From assembly GCA_903821685.1 (NCBI GenBank), contig CAIJLW010000013.1, forward strand, positions 1 through 64,000: a stretch of DNA of 64,000 bases, in the 5' to 3' direction. Source of the DNA: an uncultured Sphingomonadales bacterium (GTDB lineage: Bacteria > Pseudomonadota > Alphaproteobacteria > Sphingomonadales > Sphingomonadaceae). A program made the position numbers and the translations under genes. Numbering within the stretch: the stretch's first letter is position 1; every line of letters begins with the position of its first letter. The notes beneath the pieces were generated by a model. The model did no database searches. It worked only from the letters and a program-made list of their open reading frames with translations, and was not told where the DNA came from. This document shows, piece by piece, positions 51,254-60,385 of this stretch.

Positions 51254-51280
51254 AAAGGCCCCGGGAATTCTGGGGCCTTT
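51254..51280. terminator. Terminator after tig
   Basis: A perfect 9-base-pair stem AAAGGCCCC/GGGGCCTTT with a 9-base loop, whose A and T ends make it work in either direction. It lies 22 bases past the tig stop. Confidence 0.88.
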
Positions 51281-51300
51281 CTCGTTTGGGCGGGTCCTGC

Positions 51301-51378
51301 TTACTTTAGATTAAAGCGTTCAGCCTTCATTCCCTTGACGAAGTTGAGGACGAGCCGGCCGCTTTCGGCATAGCCAGA
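51301..51378 (-). pseudogene. Possible 3' remnant of a gene between tig and clpP
   Basis: On the minus strand a 25-codon stretch reads SGYAESGRLVLNFVKGMKAE followed by RFNLK and a TAA stop, directly after an in-frame TAG. It has a strongly protein-like composition and ends close to the two-way terminator at 51254-51280, as the end of a real gene would. A neighbouring frame upstream is also open (VEQSGLMIAVVNS). I do not recognise the family, and nothing shows that it is expressed. Confidence 0.3.
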
Positions 51379-51457
51379 CTAATCGAATTTACGACTGCTA
51401 TCATCAAGCCACTTTGTTCGACGGATGAGCACTTGGAAAAACTTAACCGTTTTCGTG

Positions 51458-51486
51458 CTTGAAACTTTGGTTGCCCGCGCCGATGT
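51458..51486 (+). promoter_or_regulatory. Candidate sigma-32 (heat-shock) promoter of clpP
   Basis: CTTGAAA at 51458-51464 matches the sigma-32 -35 consensus exactly. After a 14-base spacer comes GCCGATGT at 51479-51486, which matches the -10 consensus CCCCATNT at every specified position but two. The site lies 38 bases before the clpP ATG. RpoH is encoded in the same window at 57271-58176. Confidence 0.65.
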
Positions 51487-51524
51487 AGGGACTAACGTAA
51501 AACATAACATCTTAGAGGTATTTC

Positions 51525-52157
51525 ATGCACGTTCCTTTTGATCCCGTTCAAGCATTGGTTCCCGTTGTTATCGAGCAATCGAACCGTGGGGAGCGCAGCT
51601 GGGACATTTTTTCGCGTCTTTTGCGCGAGCGGATCATTTTCGTGACGGGCGAAGTTGAGGACAACATGGCCTCAGTCATCACCGCGCAGTTGCTGTTTCT
51701 CGAATCGGACAATCCGAAGAAAGACATTTGGATGTATATCAACTCGCCCGGCGGCGTAGTCACCGCTGGCATGGCGATACATGATACGATGCAGTATATC
51801 CGTCCGAAAGTTGGTACCGTATGCATTGGACAGGCTGCATCGATGGGCAGTTTCCTCCTCGCTGCTGGTGAACCCGGCATGCGAGTCGCTTTGACCAACG
51901 CACGGATCATGGTGCATCAGCCTTCTGGCGGTGCGCGTGGCATGGCATCCGACATCCAGATTCAGGCAAATGAGATACTTCGTATTCGCAAGCGTATGAA
52001 CGATCTTTACGCGAAATATACAGGTAAGCCTCTGAAGGACATCGAAAAAGCCATGGACCGTGATACCTTCCTTGAAGCTGACGAGGCGAAGGCCTTTGGT
52101 CTGATCGATGAAGTGTACGACAAGCGGCCATCGAATGCGGATGCCGACGCAAGCTGA
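51525..52157 (+). CDS. clpP: ATP-dependent Clp protease proteolytic subunit
   Basis: A 210-aa ClpP serine protease that forms the two-ring degradation chamber. Ser106 in GQAASMGSF and His131 in MVHQPSGG are the catalytic pair; the aspartate lies further on in the AMDRDTF region. The N-terminal residues [15 protein letters not shown] are a short leader that is likely processed. The ribosome-binding site AGAGG precedes the ATG. A sigma-32-like promoter is 38 bases upstream. The partner clpX follows after 134 bases. Confidence 0.97.
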   Translation: MHVPFDPVQALVPVVIEQSNRGERSWDIFSRLLRERIIFVTGEVEDNMASVITAQLLFLESDNPKKDIWMYINSPGGVVTAGMAIHDTMQYIRPKVGTVCIGQAASMGSFLLAAGEPGMRVALTNARIMVHQPSGGARGMASDIQIQANEILRIRKRMNDLYAKYTGKPLKDIEKAMDRDTFLEADEAKAFGLIDEVYDKRPSNADADAS

Positions 52158-52291
52158 TCCCATTTGCGATTCACAAAGGCAGCTTGGTCAGGATGGACGG
52201 TTTGTTTTCGGCTATTGCCAAATCGAAACGCATCTTTAGGGTACTGGTATGATAACGTTCGCCAACTTTCGGCGTGCAAGCAGGATATATT

Positions 52292-53563
52292 ATGACGAAG
52301 TTGAGCGGATCAGATACAAAGAGCACATTATATTGCTCCTTCTGCGGAAAATCGCAGCATGAAGTCCGCAAGCTGATCGCAGGCCCTACTGTGTTTATCT
52401 GCGATGAGTGTGTCGAGCTTTGTAACGACATAATCCGCGAAGAAACAAAGGGCGCGCTGAACGGCCGCAAAGAGGGCGAAGTGCCCACGCCGCAGGAAAT
52501 CTGCGAAGTCCTTGATGACTATGTCATTGGGCAGCCGCAGGCGAAACGCGTTTTGTCTGTCGCTGTGCATAACCATTACAAGCGCCTTAATCACGGTGGC
52601 AAGGGCGCGGATGTTGAACTTGCAAAGTCAAACATCCTTCTGGTGGGCCCTACCGGTTGTGGGAAGACCCTGCTTGCGCAAACGCTTGCCAAGACGTTTG
52701 ACGTGCCTTTTACCATGGCAGACGCGACGACTTTGACCGAGGCTGGCTATGTCGGCGAAGATGTCGAGAATATCATTCTGAAGTTGCTTCAAGCATCCGA
52801 TTATAACGTCGAGAAGGCCCAGCGCGGGATCGTCTATATCGACGAAATCGACAAGATCAGCCGCAAGGCGGAGAACCCATCCATCACCCGCGACGTGAGC
52901 GGCGAGGGCGTTCAGCAGGCTTTGCTGAAGCTTATGGAAGGCACAACAGCGAGCGTTCCGCCCCAAGGCGGCCGCAAGCATCCGCAGCAGGAGTTCCTGC
53001 AGGTCGACACAACGAACATATTGTTCATCTGCGGCGGCGCGTTTGCTGGCCTTGAGAAGATTATTTCAAACCGCCTTGAAGGCAAGTCCATTGGTTTTGG
53101 CGCGCATGTCGCCGATCCTGATGAGCGCGGTACTGGTGAAATTTTGAAACAGGTCGAGCCCGAGGACCTTTTGAAATATGGCCTGATCCCGGAATTTGTT
53201 GGGCGTTTGCCTGTCACCGCAACGCTGGAAGATCTTGATATCGCGGCGTTGGTGAGAATCCTGTCAGAGCCTAAAAACGCGCTAGTGAAGCAATATCGCA
53301 AGCTGTTTGAGATGGAAGACGTAGGGCTGAGCTTTACCGATGATGCGCTTGAGGCCGTTGCCAAAAAGGCGATCGAGCGTAAAACTGGCGCGCGCGGACT
53401 GCGTTCAATTCTTGAGGCCATTTTGTTGGACACCATGTTTGACCTGCCGACCTATGACGGCGTCGATGAGGTCGTTGTCGACAAGGACGTCGTGGAAGGT
53501 CGCAAGACACCGGTGCTGGTGTACGCCAAATCTGCCAAGGCGGATAAAGAGGACGCTGCTTAA
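52292..53563 (+). CDS. clpX: ATP-dependent Clp protease ATP-binding subunit ClpX
   Basis: A 423-aa AAA+ unfoldase that feeds substrates to ClpP. The N-terminal zinc-binding domain has Cys15, Cys18, Cys37 and Cys40. Walker A GPTGCGKT is at residues 119-126, Walker B reads [11 protein letters not shown], and the GYVGEDVE pore loop follows the AAA+ pattern. In Caulobacter, ClpXP destroys CtrA during the cell cycle, which ties this gene to the CckA-ChpT relay encoded here. The ATG at 52292 is preferred over the slightly longer frame from 52274. Confidence 0.98.
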   Translation: MTKLSGSDTKSTLYCSFCGKSQHEVRKLIAGPTVFICDECVELCNDIIREETKGALNGRKEGEVPTPQEICEVLDDYVIGQPQAKRVLSVAVHNHYKRLNHGGKGADVELAKSNILLVGPTGCGKTLLAQTLAKTFDVPFTMADATTLTEAGYVGEDVENIILKLLQASDYNVEKAQRGIVYIDEIDKISRKAENPSITRDVSGEGVQQALLKLMEGTTASVPPQGGRKHPQQEFLQVDTTNILFICGGAFAGLEKIISNRLEGKSIGFGAHVADPDERGTGEILKQVEPEDLLKYGLIPEFVGRLPVTATLEDLDIAALVRILSEPKNALVKQYRKLFEMEDVGLSFTDDALEAVAKKAIERKTGARGLRSILEAILLDTMFDLPTYDGVDEVVVDKDVVEGRKTPVLVYAKSAKADKEDAA

Positions 53564-53636
53564 ACCAAGACCCAATTGACTGTGGCAAACTGGCCACATT
53601 TGCGCACAAAATGCACTTCAATGCTGCTATGCACAA

Positions 53637-53652
53637 TTTGCGGTAACGCAAA
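53637..53652. promoter_or_regulatory. Inverted repeat in the leader of the TonB-dependent receptor gene
   Basis: TTTGCG-GTAA-CGCAAA is a perfect inverted repeat with six-base arms, 175 bases before the receptor start codon. It could be an operator. The remaining leader holds further small hairpins, for example CCCCGA/TCGGG near 53777-53798. No known riboswitch is recognised in this 264-base gap. Confidence 0.35.
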
Positions 53653-53827
53653 ACTTTGCTTCCACCTTGCTGTCGGCTAAACGATGGCCGTCTTCTAGGT
53701 CAGGCTGTCACTTTACTGACATTTTCTGGTTCCAAGGGGAGCGCTCGGTCCCTTTCGTGTGTGTGATTCGGTTTTAACCCCGATTTCGCGCCTCGGGTGG
53801 GGATGAAATTCAAAGGGGTCCTTTACT

Positions 53828-56467
53828 ATGAAATCTCGTTTCCAGCTCGCAACCAGTGCCTTTGCACTGACGATCTGCAGCTTTTCTAGCGCTGCATTTG
53901 CGCAGTCGACCGGCTCGGTCGATTTCGAAGAAGAAGTAATCGTCGTTTCCGGTTCGCGTTCGCAGGACGTGGCTGGTATCCAGGCACCTGACTCAACGAA
54001 GGCGAAGGCTGTTCTCACGCAGGAGTTGATTGAGCGCCAGAACCCAGGTCAGACGATCTTGGATACAATCAACGTAATTCCAGGTGTCAACTTTCAGAAT
54101 AATGATGCCTATGGTTCGTCGGGCGGTACGCTAAACATCCGCGGATTTGATTCGTCGCGTATTTCGCTGACTTTCGACGGAATTCCGCTAAATGACTCTG
54201 GCAACTATGCCATTTATTCCAACCAACAGCTTGACCCAGAACTGATCGAGCAGGTTAATGTCAACCTCGGCACGACCGATGTCGACAGCCCAACCGCCTC
54301 TGCTGTTGGCGGAACGGTAAACTATCGCACGCTAACGCCGACTGAAGATTTCGGCGTAAAGCTATCTGGTTCTGCAGGTCAATTTGATTTTAGTCGCGTT
54401 TTCGCGATGGTAAATACCGGAAACATAACATCCTTTGGGACGCGTGCTTTTTTCTCGGCATCAAAGGCGAAAAACCACAATCCGTTCAACAATTACGGTG
54501 TTGTGGATAAGCAGCAGTATAACGGAAAGATTTATCAACCAATCGGCAGCAACGGAGATTTCATCTCGATTGCGGGTAACTACAACGAAAACCGTAACAA
54601 TTTCTTTGGTTCTCTGCCTTTGCGTAGCGACGCCGGTCGTGTAGTCGGCGCGCTTTCTACAAACCGTTACCCTGCGAACAACAAAGAACGCGAATATCTT
54701 ATTAATTTTCCGTGTTCTACCATTGTTGCCCCAGTCGCAGGTACTGCACAATCTGCAACGACCTGCGGAACTGAATTCGACCGACGCTATAACCCGTCAA
54801 ATACCGGAAGTGTTCGTGGCGCATCAAAGTTCACTCTTAGTGAAAAGCTTACGCTTACTGTCGATCCAAGCTATCAATATGTGAAAGCCAATGGCGGAGG
54901 TACGGTAACAGCACGTGAAGCCGGTCGTGATATTGACCCGACTGGTGGTAGCGCAGCAAACTGCACGACCGTAGTATCTGGCACCGGAGTAAACTGCCAA
55001 GCCGGTTACCTTGGCGGTTCGCCATTCTTTGGTAAGGATCTGAACGGCGATGGCGACATCCTGGATCAGGTTACTATGATTGCACCGAGCCAGACACAGA
55101 CCCATCGTCTCGGTGTAATCAGTTCGCTGCGGTATGAGATAAACGACGATCACTCGGTTCGTCTTGCGTACACATTCGACCGTGCGCGGCACCGTCAAAC
55201 GGGGCAAGTTGGTCTTTTGGATGCCACCGGCGAACCTTTAGACGTTTTTCCAGTGAACAATCCGCAAATTGCGGCCAATGGCGTAACGCTTCAAAAGCGT
55301 GACCGTTTGTCATATGCAATTCTGCAGCAGATTTCGGGTGAATATCGCGGTGAGCTCCTGGATAACAATCTGGTCGTTACGGCTGGTGTTCGCGCACCTT
55401 TCTTTAAGCGTGACCTTACCAACAACTGTTTCACCAGCTCGGCTGGTGGCTTTGTAGAGTGCTTTGGTGACGCAACCCAGAACACGCTCAACGCGGCACT
55501 GAATCCAACGCAGGCTGGCCCCCAAAATCGCGTTTTCAAATATGACAAGATTTTGCCAAATGTAGGCTTCAACTTCAAGTTCACGCCTGAATTCAGCATG
55601 TTTGCAAGCTTTGCCCAAGGCCTTTCGGTTCCAGGTACGGACAGTCTTTACAATGCGTTCTTCTTCCCAATCACGACGGCTCGCGCTCGTCCTGCACCGG
55701 AAACGACGGACAGCGTTGATGTTGGGCTTCGCTACCGTTCGGGTAACATCCAGGCGCAACTTTCTGGTTGGTTGACCAAGTTCCAGAACCGCTTGGCCTC
55801 GGCTTACGATCCAGAGTTGGACCAAAACGTGTATCGCAACCTCGGCAATGTAGATAAATACGGTGTTGATGGTTCCGTGTCATATCAGCCAATTCCAGAA
55901 TTGGCTGTCTACGTTTTTGGCTCTTACATGAAGTCGGAAATCAAGAACAACGTGGCTATCGGCGAGAATGCTGACGGTACGGCTGTTTTTGCCGCTACTG
56001 CTGGTCAGCGCGAAGGTGGTTCGCCAAAATACTCGTTCGGCGGAACGTTGCGCGGCGAACTTGGTCCAGTTGAACTTGGCATCACTGGGAAGCGCACTGG
56101 TCCTCGGAATATCTTTGACACGGGGGCTGCGACATATACTGGCACGTTCATTCCAACTGGAGCAACTCCGAGCGGAGCGCTGGGTTCAACAGCGCGGACC
56201 CAGATTTTTGGAGCATCTGCACCTGCTTATTGGTTGGTCAACCTTGATGCGAGTATCGAACTTGGCTTCGTCGGACTGAGTGAAACGCGCTTTCAGCTCA
56301 ACGTCTATAACCTGTTCGACCAATTCTATGTGGGTGGTTTCGGCGGCGGTCTTGCCCAAAGTGCATCATATAACCGAACAACCGGTGTTGCGACTTACGG
56401 CGGCCCAGGTTTCGTACAAATCGGCGCGCCACGCACGGTCAGCGGAACATTGACCTTCAAGTTCTAA
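53828..56467 (+). CDS. TonB-dependent outer-membrane receptor
   Basis: An 879-aa outer-membrane receptor. A signal peptide (MKSRFQLATSAFALTICSFS, ending AFAQ near residue 26) precedes a TonB-box-like EEEVIVVSGSR, the plug domain (NVIPGVNFQNND, GGTLNIRGFDSSRISLTFDG) and a long beta barrel ending in VSGTLTFKF with a terminal aromatic residue. The barrel contains paired cysteines (CTTVVSGTGVNC) in an extracellular-type loop. The substrate cannot be read from the sequence, and no transport partner is adjacent. It has its own promoter region and terminator. Confidence 0.92.
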   Translation: MKSRFQLATSAFALTICSFSSAAFAQSTGSVDFEEEVIVVSGSRSQDVAGIQAPDSTKAKAVLTQELIERQNPGQTILDTINVIPGVNFQNNDAYGSSGGTLNIRGFDSSRISLTFDGIPLNDSGNYAIYSNQQLDPELIEQVNVNLGTTDVDSPTASAVGGTVNYRTLTPTEDFGVKLSGSAGQFDFSRVFAMVNTGNITSFGTRAFFSASKAKNHNPFNNYGVVDKQQYNGKIYQPIGSNGDFISIAGNYNENRNNFFGSLPLRSDAGRVVGALSTNRYPANNKEREYLINFPCSTIVAPVAGTAQSATTCGTEFDRRYNPSNTGSVRGASKFTLSEKLTLTVDPSYQYVKANGGGTVTAREAGRDIDPTGGSAANCTTVVSGTGVNCQAGYLGGSPFFGKDLNGDGDILDQVTMIAPSQTQTHRLGVISSLRYEINDDHSVRLAYTFDRARHRQTGQVGLLDATGEPLDVFPVNNPQIAANGVTLQKRDRLSYAILQQISGEYRGELLDNNLVVTAGVRAPFFKRDLTNNCFTSSAGGFVECFGDATQNTLNAALNPTQAGPQNRVFKYDKILPNVGFNFKFTPEFSMFASFAQGLSVPGTDSLYNAFFFPITTARARPAPETTDSVDVGLRYRSGNIQAQLSGWLTKFQNRLASAYDPELDQNVYRNLGNVDKYGVDGSVSYQPIPELAVYVFGSYMKSEIKNNVAIGENADGTAVFAATAGQREGGSPKYSFGGTLRGELGPVELGITGKRTGPRNIFDTGAATYTGTFIPTGATPSGALGSTARTQIFGASAPAYWLVNLDASIELGFVGLSETRFQLNVYNLFDQFYVGGFGGGLAQSASYNRTTGVATYGGPGFVQIGAPRTVSGTLTFKF

Positions 56468-56486
56468 GAATTAAGCTTCAAGAATG

Positions 56487-56519
56487 AAAAAGGGCGGGGC
56501 TTCGGCTCCGCCCTTTTTT
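56487..56519. terminator. Two-way terminator between the receptor gene and mtgA
   Basis: GGGCGGGGC and GCTCCGCCC form a stem with one G-T pair around a TTCG loop, with A run before it and T run after it, so it can act in both directions. Its right edge overlaps the TAA stop of mtgA. Confidence 0.9.
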
Positions 56520-57219
56520 ATGTGTAAATGCAGCTGTCGAGGCCGTCACGTTTGACGACGCGGATGCGGGCGGAGATGCTGTTGCCATAGCGACGGGTAA
56601 AGCCGCCGACGCCGTTTACCGGGCGTTTTTTGGGTAGAGGCAAGATTGCGGCTAATCGCGCTGCCTCCGTGCGGGTAAGGTTCTTGGCGGATTTCTGGAA
56701 GTAGCGTTGCGCACCGGCCTCCGCACCATATGTGCCGATGCCCGTTTCAGCGACATTCAAATATACTTCCATGATGCGGCGCTTGCCCCAGATGTTTTCG
56801 ATCAGGAAGGTAAAGTATACCTCAGGGATTTTGCGTAAATAGCGGGTCCAGCCAGATCCTTGCCACAGGAAAACATTTTTCGCGGTTTGTTGGCTAATGG
56901 TAGAGCCGCCGCGCATGGGTCCGCCTTGTTTGTTGCGGGTGAGGGCCTTTTCGATAGCCTCGCGGTCAAAGCCGTCATGGCTACAAAATTTCCCATCTTC
57001 AGCGGCGATGACCGCACGCACCAGATTGGGAGATATATCTGAAATTGGGGTCCAGTCCCGCGTTGCACCATTGCTGTCAAACAGCATGGTCAGCGTTGTG
57101 GGAACAGGGACCACGGCATAGATCGTGGTAAGCGCAACGCTGCCGCCCACGAAATAGAGAGCCGCTTTGAAGCTGGAACGAAAGAAACGGGCGGAAAGCG
57201 AGCGCTTTGTTTTTGTCAT
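56518..57219 (-). CDS. mtgA: Monofunctional biosynthetic peptidoglycan transglycosylase
   Basis: A 233-aa GT51 glycosyltransferase that polymerises lipid II into glycan strands. One N-terminal membrane helix (AALYFVGGSVALTTIYAVV) is followed by the GT51 domain, with the catalytic Glu in VIAAEDGKFCSHDGFD, and GGSTISQQTAKN, RKIPEVYFTFLIE and the later KRRIMEVYLN. No transpeptidase domain is present. The ATG at 57219 is preferred over the TTG two codons earlier. The stop codon lies in the terminator shared with the receptor gene. Confidence 0.95.
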   Translation of the reverse strand: MTKTKRSLSARFFRSSFKAALYFVGGSVALTTIYAVVPVPTTLTMLFDSNGATRDWTPISDISPNLVRAVIAAEDGKFCSHDGFDREAIEKALTRNKQGGPMRGGSTISQQTAKNVFLWQGSGWTRYLRKIPEVYFTFLIENIWGKRRIMEVYLNVAETGIGTYGAEAGAQRYFQKSAKNLTRTEAARLAAILPLPKKRPVNGVGGFTRRYGNSISARIRVVKRDGLDSCIYT

Positions 57220-57270
57220 GCCCAAAAACTAGCGCAGTGCCTTTCGCCCGTCACCTGTTTTTACAGCGAA

Positions 57271-58176
57271 TTAAAACGCCAGAAGTAGACGCTTTTCGCC
57301 AGCGATACGGAGCATCGCCTTTTGCAGTTTTTCAAAGGCGCGCACTTCAATCTGGCGCACTCGCTCGCGGCTGACACTATAGGTCTGGCTCAGCTCTTCC
57401 AGCGTCTGCGGCTCTTCAATCAAGCGGCGCTGCGTGAGAATGTGCTTCTCGCGCTCATTCAAGCTGTCCATCGCTTCGGAGAGCAAAGCATGGCGCATGT
57501 CGCCTTCTTGGGCGTCGGCAACGCGTTCGTCTTGCAATGGCGTGTCGTCAACGAGCCAATCCTGCCACTGACCGTCGCCGTCTTCGCGCATGGGTACGTT
57601 CAACGACGTATCGCCGCCCATCGCCATGCGGCGGTTCATGTTGTTCACTTCTTCTTCGGAGACGCCCAGGTCGGTTGCGATTTTGTGCAACGCCTCTTGG
57701 TTCAAATCGCCGTCTTCAAACGCCTGAAGATTGTTCTTCATCCGGCGCAGGTTAAAGAATAGCTTCTTTTGCGCCGCTGTGGTGCCGATTTTTACGAGGC
57801 TCCAGCTGCGCAGAATGAATTCTTGCATCGACGCACGGATCCACCACATCGCGTAGGTCGCGAGGCGGAAACCACGGTCCGGATCAAATTTCTTCACGCC
57901 CTGCATCAATCCGATATTGCCTTCGGAAATCAATTCAGACACCGGCAGACCGTAGCCGCGATAACCCATAGCGATTTTTGATACGAGACGAAGGTGCGAC
58001 GTCACCAGCTGCTCGGCAGCTTTGGTATCGCCATGTTCTTGAAAGCGCTTGGCAAGCATATATTCTTGCTCAGGCTTAAGAACCGGAAATTTCCGGATCT
58101 CGCTTAGATAGCGATTAAGGCTCGCATCCCCCCCAAGGGCAGGTATCGTAGCCGGAACATTCTTTTTAGCAGACAT
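57271..58176 (-). CDS. rpoH: RNA polymerase heat-shock sigma factor RpoH
   Basis: A 301-aa sigma-32. Region 2 reads ISEGNIGLMQGVKKFDPDRG with FRLATYAMWWIRASMQEFI; the RpoH box follows as QKKLFFNLR, which separates it from the housekeeping sigma. Region 4 has the helix-turn-helix LEELSQTYSVSRERVRQIE. The ATG at 58176 is chosen because AGAGGA stands just before it on the minus strand. Some alphaproteobacteria carry two rpoH genes; only this one is in the window. clpP has a matching promoter. Confidence 0.96.
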   Translation of the reverse strand: MSAKKNVPATIPALGGDASLNRYLSEIRKFPVLKPEQEYMLAKRFQEHGDTKAAEQLVTSHLRLVSKIAMGYRGYGLPVSELISEGNIGLMQGVKKFDPDRGFRLATYAMWWIRASMQEFILRSWSLVKIGTTAAQKKLFFNLRRMKNNLQAFEDGDLNQEALHKIATDLGVSEEEVNNMNRRMAMGGDTSLNVPMREDGDGQWQDWLVDDTPLQDERVADAQEGDMRHALLSEAMDSLNEREKHILTQRRLIEEPQTLEELSQTYSVSRERVRQIEVRAFEKLQKAMLRIAGEKRLLLAF

Positions 58177-58249
58177 GTTTTCCTCTTTCATTGTGCCTTC
58201 CGCCGGGCCTCCTCAAGCACCCGATGGCAAAGCGTTCCCTTTAAAACCT

Positions 58250-59191
58250 TTATAGTTGAAGCTGCCTTAACAGAAGCTGCATGTCTTCTGGTATACCACA
58301 TTCAAACCGTAATGTTACGCCGGTGATGGGATGAATAAACCCCAAAGAGGCCGCATGCAATGCCTGCCGGTCGAATTTGGCTTGATTTGGACCGATTCTG
58401 TAATGGTTTTGTCGATTAGAATAGACGCTATCGCCAATGAGTGGATGGCCGATATGGGCCATATGGACGCGTACCTGATGCGTGCGGCCTGTTTCTAAGG
58501 TGCATTCAACCATCGCGGTTTTGGCAAAAGGCTGCGCCATGCGGTAATGCGTAACGGCGTGTCGGCCCTTTGAATCCGGCAGCACCGCCATTTTCTTGCG
58601 ATTCGTGGTTGATCTACCAATTTGCGAGCGGACCGTGCCGGCAGGCGGGGCAGGGATTCCACTTACAATCGCGATATATTTGCGTTCAATGTCATGCGCG
58701 GCGAAGAGCTTTGCGAGGCCTTCATGCGCGGCATCGCTTTTTGCAACCACAAGAAGGCCTGAAGTGTCTTTATCAATACGGTGGACAATTCCAGGTCGTT
58801 GGACGCCGCCAATGCCGGACAGCTTGCCATGGCAGTGGTGCAGAAGGGCGTTGACGAGTGTACCGTCGCTATGGCCAGCGGCAGGGTGAACGACCAACCC
58901 GGCAGGCTTGTTTACGATGATGAGATGTTCGTCTTCGAACACAACATCGAGTGCAATGTCTTGCGCTATTGCCTTGTCGGGCACGGGGGCAGGGATATTC
59001 AACTCAAATGTCTGACCGGACATTTTCTTGCTGCCTGCGTCGGCAAAGATTTGGCCATTAATACGCAAAGCTGCGTCTGAAATAAGCGCCTGAATGCGCG
59101 CCCGGGAGTATTGTGGCAGCGCAGCCGCAAGCGCGCTATCAAGACGCCCCGCGCCCAAAATGCCCGTTAATGTGGTAATTTCCCCAACCAT
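58250..59191 (-). CDS. rluD: RluA-family 23S rRNA pseudouridine synthase (RluD-like)
   Basis: A 313-aa pseudouridine synthase. An N-terminal S4 RNA-binding domain (RLDSALAAALPQYSRARIQAL) precedes the catalytic domain, whose aspartate is in GIVHRIDKDTSGLLVVAK, the HRLD motif with Ile for Leu. LETGRTHQVRVHMAHIGHPL and the RQALHAASLGF stretch complete the family signature. RluD targets helix 69 of 23S rRNA. The ATG at 59191 fits the family; the longer frame to 59374 does not. Only 16 bases separate its start codon from that of the divergent JAMM gene. Confidence 0.93.
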   Translation of the reverse strand: MVGEITTLTGILGAGRLDSALAAALPQYSRARIQALISDAALRINGQIFADAGSKKMSGQTFELNIPAPVPDKAIAQDIALDVVFEDEHLIIVNKPAGLVVHPAAGHSDGTLVNALLHHCHGKLSGIGGVQRPGIVHRIDKDTSGLLVVAKSDAAHEGLAKLFAAHDIERKYIAIVSGIPAPPAGTVRSQIGRSTTNRKKMAVLPDSKGRHAVTHYRMAQPFAKTAMVECTLETGRTHQVRVHMAHIGHPLIGDSVYSNRQNHYRIGPNQAKFDRQALHAASLGFIHPITGVTLRFECGIPEDMQLLLRQLQL

Positions 59192-59207
59192 CGCATACAC
59201 ATGGGTA

Positions 59208-59615
59208 ATGATCCTGCGTTTATCAAGCAACGACTGGCAACAACTTCTCGACTGGGCCAAAAGCGCGAGCGACGCGGAGTGCTGCGGATTGTTACGGGGC
59301 ATGGATGGCAGGGTTACCGAAGTGTCGCTGACAGAGAACGTCGCACCCGAGCCAAGCCGAAATTTTGAAATCAATCCGGCTGCACTGATAGCGGTTAATA
59401 AGGACGTAAGGGCAGGAGGGACGCCCTTGCTGGGATATTTTCACTCGCACCCAAATGGCCTTGAAGAACCCTCTGCAACGGACGTCGCACAGGCGAAAGC
59501 CGATGACCGCTTTTGGTTGATAATCGCCGGGCGTACGATAACGGCTTGGCAGCCCGCAGTCATGGAGGGTCATGTTACCGGATTTACGCCGGTAACGTTG
59601 GTCGTGGAGGGTTGA
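59208..59615 (+). CDS. JAMM/MPN domain metallopeptidase
   Basis: A 135-aa single-domain protein of the JAB1/MPN/Mov34 family. All zinc-site residues are present and in register: Glu24 in AECCGLL, and the H-x-H-x7-S-x2-D motif as His79, His81, Ser89 and Asp92. Bacterial members cut C-terminal extensions from ubiquitin-like sulphur carriers, but no carrier, E1-like or cysteine-synthesis gene is adjacent. The ATG at 59208 fits the domain start. The chpT gene begins 64 bases downstream on the same strand. Confidence 0.88.
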   Translation: MILRLSSNDWQQLLDWAKSASDAECCGLLRGMDGRVTEVSLTENVAPEPSRNFEINPAALIAVNKDVRAGGTPLLGYFHSHPNGLEEPSATDVAQAKADDRFWLIIAGRTITAWQPAVMEGHVTGFTPVTLVVEG

Positions 59616-59679
59616 AACGCCCTCAAACTCAGTCCACAAGCCGCGGCAGATCGCCCAACACCTTCAGGAAATATGATTC

Positions 59680-60321
59680 ATGTCCGAGACCGAAATTGAT
59701 TTTGCCAGCTTACTTTGCTCGCGTCTTTGTCATGACCTTTTAAGTCCTGTCGGTGCGATGAATAATGGCCTTGAGCTTCTCGCGGACGAGCATGATCCTG
59801 AAATGCGGCAGCGTTGCATGGATTTGCTTGCGGAAAGTGCGAAGGCCGCAGCAGACAAGTTAAAATTCTTCCGTTTGGCCTTTGGCGCAGCGGGCGGATT
59901 TGGCCCTGACGTGGATCCCAAAGAAGCAAAGTTGGTGATTGAGCCGCTGGTGACGTCAAGTGGACGCACTGAGCTTGAGTGGGCGGTACCTGCGCAGATG
60001 ATGCCAAAACGGGCAATTAAAATCCTTTTGAATCTTGTGCTCTTGGCCAATGATTCATTGGTTCGCGGCGGTACATTGTTTGTTGGTGCCGAGGCGCGAG
60101 AAGGCGAGCAGGAAATGGTCATTCGTGCCAGCGGCCCCAAAGTCGTCATGGATTCAGCGATCCGTGACGCGTTGACGGGGCGTATTGACCCTTCGGAAGT
60201 AGATTCGCGCACCGTGGCAGCTTGGATGGCGCATATGCTTGCGCAAAAGGGTGGCGGTATGATCCAACTGGCTGAGCCTGATGTTGAGCATCTTGTGATA
60301 GGCGCGTTGATCCGCACATAG
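59680..60321 (+). CDS. chpT: Histidine phosphotransferase ChpT
   Basis: A 213-aa phosphotransferase that carries phosphate from CckA to CtrA and CpdR. The phospho-accepting His18 lies in LCSRLCHDLLSPVGAMNNG, with the ELL helix after it; the C-terminal half is a degenerate kinase-like ATPase fold that lacks the nucleotide-binding boxes, as in Caulobacter ChpT. Its upstream kinase is encoded at 10121-12529; CtrA itself is not in the window. Confidence 0.92.
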   Translation: MSETEIDFASLLCSRLCHDLLSPVGAMNNGLELLADEHDPEMRQRCMDLLAESAKAAADKLKFFRLAFGAAGGFGPDVDPKEAKLVIEPLVTSSGRTELEWAVPAQMMPKRAIKILLNLVLLANDSLVRGGTLFVGAEAREGEQEMVIRASGPKVVMDSAIRDALTGRIDPSEVDSRTVAAWMAHMLAQKGGGMIQLAEPDVEHLVIGALIRT

Positions 60322-60385
60322 TTAAAAGAGCTATAAAAGACTGCCTTATATTGCACGCACCCTTCGACTTACCTATGGTCCGGCT

